In this document: piece after piece, positions 63,989 through 64,000 of the stretch
How positions within the stretch are numbered: position 1 is the first letter of the stretch
Layout of the letters: every line of letters starts with the position of its first letter
Translations under genes and position numbers: made by a program
The notes under the pieces: generated by a model
What the model was told of the DNA's origin: nothing
What the model saw: the letters and a program-made list of their open reading frames with translations, nothing else
Database searches by the model: none
NCBI RefSeq assembly: GCF_023898315.1
Contig: NC_064617.1
Location: forward strand, 710,851,202 to 710,915,201
DNA from: Schistocerca nitens
Lineage: Eukaryota > Arthropoda > Insecta > Orthoptera > Acrididae
DNA: 64,000 bases
Direction: 5' to 3'

Positions 63989-64000
63989 CCCCTATAAGAA

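Overview
The window reads as intergenic or intronic DNA from a large, AT-rich, transposon-filled insect genome. The most likely source is an orthopteran close to the locust genus Schistocerca. That assignment rests on SINE families I recognise as typical of those genomes (shared tail with TTAGGTTAGTTAGG and CATAGTGCTCAGAGCCATTT, and a second family with GGCAAATGCCGGGATAGTTCC) and on the dense nesting of gypsy, CR1/Jockey-like and Tc1 elements. I found no host protein-coding gene, no rRNA, no CRISPR array and no convincing functional tRNA gene. Almost every supported coding region belongs to a mobile element.

Layout. 1-7.1 kb: no gene; two SINEs, a decayed inverted-repeat SINE and a 140-bp direct repeat. 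7.1-8.5 kb: intact Tc1 element, copy 1. 8.7-19.1 kb: a broken gypsy element (here G1; gag-like remnant, RT, RNase H, integrase, C-terminal tail) cut up by two LINE-A copies, an LTR-like insertion, Tc1 copy 2 and two SINEs (one of them inside a LINE-A copy). 19.1-23.5 kb: hAT transposase remnant and a large fold-back element split by a SINE. 23.5-27.8 kb: LINE-D split by intact Tc1 copy 3. 27.8-33 kb: mostly non-coding, with a CT-rich minisatellite and a tRNA-like inverted-repeat SINE. 33-39.1 kb: LINE-C on + holding LINE-B on -, which holds a decayed Tc1-like element. 39.4-40.7 kb: SINE interrupted by another decayed Tc1-like element. 42.7-58.0 kb: gypsy element H (short putative LTRs, gag, DTG protease, RT, RNase H, integrase) carrying a 9.0-kb second LTR element X (754/760-bp LTRs, 4-bp target duplication, own gag and integrase, long non-coding 3' part with a minisatellite), a LINE-B2 copy and a DD41D-type mariner relative. 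X carries a SINE inside its integrase. 58.1-59.0 kb: second fold-back element. 63.4-64.0 kb: a MITE with TGACGTCA motifs.

How the parts relate. The nesting gives a relative order. Gypsy G1 and H and LINE-C and LINE-D are old and full of stops. LINE-A/B copies and X came later. SINEs and the three 1,422-bp Tc1 copies are among the youngest insertions. The Tc1 copies are the only elements with intact transposase genes; all three have the same length, differ by a few residues, and are GC-rich against AT-rich surroundings. No element-independent multi-gene system is visible. The most unusual items are the Tc1 catalytic spacing, the two SINE heads on one body, the inverted tRNA-like SINE and the 3.9-kb non-coding 3' part of element X.
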